Source: Nodularia sp034931045
GTDB lineage: Bacteria; Cyanobacteriota; Cyanobacteriia; Cyanobacteriales; Nostocaceae
Assembly: GCF_034931045.1 (NCBI RefSeq)
Contig: NZ_JAYGHH010000018.1
Coordinates: 16,722 to 80,721 of the forward strand
Direction of reading: 5' to 3'
Length of the DNA stretch: 64,000 bases
Shown: positions 62,277 through 64,000 of the stretch, piece by piece
Layout of the letters: the number at the start of each line of letters is the position of its first letter
How positions within the stretch are numbered: position 1 is the stretch's first letter
The notes under the pieces: generated by a model
The model's database searches: none
The model's input: the letters and a program-made list of their open reading frames with translations, nothing else
Told to the model about the DNA's origin: nothing
Translations under genes and position numbers: made by a program

Positions 62277-64000
62277 TTGAAAACCCGTTCTAATTACTGG
62301 CAATTATCACCCTATCTTCGACCCCATTGGCAAAATATTACCAAGGGATTTATTGGCATTATCGGTTATGTACTGGCGACGTTAACCTTAATTAATCTCG
62401 CGGGGAGATTGGCAACTCCCTTTGGTGAAGGTAATGTAGTAGCGATCGCGCAATTAGCTGGAATCTTAGTTTTAGTATTTTTGGTGCGGGGCTTTTTTCA
62501 GTCCGTGCAAGATATGTACATGGCAAAAGTGGCTTTAAGGGTAGCTTTTGACCTCCGCAAGCGGGTTTACTCCCATTTGCAAAAACTGGATCTCAGTTAT
62601 TTTGAAACAGCAAAAGCTGGTGATTTATCTTACCGCCTCACCGAAGATATTGACCGAATTGGGGAAGTGGTCAATAAGGTATTTCACGATTTTATCCCCT
62701 GCACTTTGCAATTGCTGGCTATCCCCATTTACATGATTTACCTGAATTGGCAATTGACACTGGCGACAGTGATTGTTGCGCCACTGATGGGTATTTTAAT
62801 TGGCTGGTTTGGGGAAAGGTTGCGGAAGTATTCCCTTAAAAGTCAAAATCGTGTTTCTGGCTTATCAGCAATTCTTACAGAAGTATTTAGCGGTATTCGG
62901 TTAGTGCAAGCCTTTGCTGCCGAAAAGCATGAAATTGCTAGATTTAGCAATGAAGCAGAACGCAGTTATCAAGCCAAATTCTCTGCCGACCGTCTCAAAG
63001 CCATTCAAATACCGATAGTGGGCTTTCTAGAAGCCTTAAGTGCTGTTTCTTTAGTCATAGTCGGAGCCTGGCAAATTGCCCAAAATAACTTAACTGTGGG
63101 AGAGTTTTTTAGTTACTTAACGGCGGCGGCGTTGTTAATTGATCCCATTGGTCATACTACCAATAACTACAACGAGTTTAAACAAGGTGAGGCATCCGTT
63201 GACCGGATTTTTGAATTGATGGCTATTCAACCAACGGTATTAGAAAAGCCCAATGCGATCGCCTTACCTCCAGTCAAAGGTAAAGTAGAATATCATCATG
63301 TATCCTTTGCCTACAAACCCGGCGAACCTGTATTAAAAGATATCAGTTTATTGGCATTACCAGGAGAAGCGATCGCCTTAGTGGGTGCTTCCGGTGCTGG
63401 TAAAACCACCTTTGTGAATTTGCTTCCTCGCTTTTATGATCCAGAAGCCGGTGAAATTTTGATTGACGGTGTAGATATTCGAGATGTCAAGCTTCAGAGT
63501 TTGCGGCGACAAATTGGGATTGTTCCCCAAGAAACCGTGATGTTTTCCGGGACAATTGCTCAAAATATTGCCTTTGGACAAAATTCCTTTGACATGGACG
63601 CAGTAGCAGAAGCCGCTAAAATTGCCAACGCCCACCAATTTATTACGCAGTTACCAGAGGGTTACTATACGTGGGTGGGAGAGAGAGGAGTCAATTTATC
63701 TGGGGGACAACGGCAAAGAATAGCGATCGCCCGTGCGGTATTTCTCAACCCGCAAATCTTGATTTTAGACGAAGCCACATCAGCCTTAGATTCCGAATCA
63801 GAAGCATTAGTACAAGAAGCCTTAGAAAGACTAATGCAGAACCGCACAGTATTTATTATTGCTCACCGTTTAAGTACAGTCCGGCGATGCGATCGCATAT
63901 TAGTTCTAGAACGGGGACAACTTGTAGAATCAGGAACCCATGAAGAATTGTTAGCACTTGAACAACGCTACGCACGATTTTACTCACAACAATTTAGTTA
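62277..64000 (+). CDS. ABC exporter, fused membrane and ATPase domains (stop codon at or just past window end)
   Basis: TTG start at 62277 with GGAAG upstream gives at least 574 residues, and the frame reaches the last base; the end RFYSQQFS followed by ta suggests that the stop is the very next codon. N-terminal type 1 exporter membrane domain (six helices, 20-310), then an ATPase: Walker A GASGAGKTT, Q-loop in GIVPQETVM, signature LSGGQRQRIAIARA, Walker B ILILDEATSALD and switch IIAHRLST. It resembles MsbA/HepA-like half-transporters that flip lipids or polysaccharide precursors. Substrate unknown. Confidence 0.92.
   Translation, partial: MKTRSNYWQLSPYLRPHWQNITKGFIGIIGYVLATLTLINLAGRLATPFGEGNVVAIAQLAGILVLVFLVRGFFQSVQDMYMAKVALRVAFDLRKRVYSHLQKLDLSYFETAKAGDLSYRLTEDIDRIGEVVNKVFHDFIPCTLQLLAIPIYMIYLNWQLTLATVIVAPLMGILIGWFGERLRKYSLKSQNRVSGLSAILTEVFSGIRLVQAFAAEKHEIARFSNEAERSYQAKFSADRLKAIQIPIVGFLEALSAVSLVIVGAWQIAQNNLTVGEFFSYLTAAALLIDPIGHTTNNYNEFKQGEASVDRIFELMAIQPTVLEKPNAIALPPVKGKVEYHHVSFAYKPGEPVLKDISLLALPGEAIALVGASGAGKTTFVNLLPRFYDPEAGEILIDGVDIRDVKLQSLRRQIGIVPQETVMFSGTIAQNIAFGQNSFDMDAVAEAAKIANAHQFITQLPEGYYTWVGERGVNLSGGQRQRIAIARAVFLNPQILILDEATSALDSESEALVQEALERLMQNRTVFIIAHRLSTVRRCDRILVLERGQLVESGTHEELLALEQRYARFYSQQFS

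Overview
The window is cyanobacterial chromosome, most probably from a filamentous heterocyst-forming Nostocales species. Evidence seen directly: the octamer GCGATCGC (HIP1) recurs through most of the window; heptameric tandem repeats (aattacg, cactcag, ccccctg) are frequent; tRNA-Leu(UAA) carries a group I intron; NdhL, a Ycf33/DUF751 protein, DUF3007, DUF4327 and DUF3326 proteins, a biliverdin-type phytochrome and a HetZ-family protein are present. Three runs of N (8900-8924, 24327-24461, 25818-25962) mark assembly gaps, two of them next to repeats.

Layout. 1-4.7 kb: end of a Pro/Glu-rich protein, then membrane proteins (DUF389, YihY, DUF4112) and an alpha/beta hydrolase. 5.0-8.9 kb (minus strand): a small membrane protein, D-Ala-D-Ala ligase and a secreted metallophosphoesterase. 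9.1-18.9 kb: an AT-rich accessory island with a DUF262-AlbA_2 fusion, a damaged toxin-antitoxin locus with an xisI gene between duplicated pieces, a P-loop ATPase with a nuclease-like tail, and a DGQHR protein coupled to an unknown partner. The housekeeping gene acnB sits in the middle. I found no HIP1 site in the island outside acnB. 19-25 kb: ferredoxin, DUF3326, CPBP protease, purN, a lone sugar permease, an HTH/periplasmic-binding-like regulator and a HAD phosphatase. 25.2-26.4 kb: gene-poor and repeat-rich. 26.4-31.3 kb: glgX, a hydrolase and a kinase-like protein lacking its catalytic lobe. 31.4-36.8 kb: a three-gene light-signalling operon (phytochrome, response regulator, hybrid sensor kinase). 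37-41 kb: CDF metal transporter, small conserved proteins, rbfA and ycf33. 41.2-42.8 kb: a likely restriction-modification pair. 42.8-49 kb: HetZ family, Sua5/YrdC, LarC, two lipoproteins and a UPF0104-type membrane protein. 49.2-53.3 kb: an N6 DNA methyltransferase translationally coupled to an MBL hydrolase, followed by an orphan coding-like frame. 53.4-55.6 kb: tRNA-Leu, ndhL, DUF3007, trpA. 55.9-64 kb: a coiled-coil membrane protein, a Ser/Thr kinase, a PMT-type glycosyltransferase, a ROK sugar kinase and an ABC exporter running to the window edge.

Best candidates for undescribed biology: the methyltransferase-MBL unit (49257-53296); the DGQHR plus 295-residue partner operon (16701-18625); the ATPase/nuclease-like protein (11961-13796); and the xisI/toxin-antitoxin rearrangement (10954-11840). 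A second theme is repeat DNA entering genes: in-frame repeat peptides inside a sugar kinase and inside the first protein, and identical C-terminal tails on two unrelated proteins created by the same heptamer repeat. All family names come from reading the translations by eye; no database search was run.
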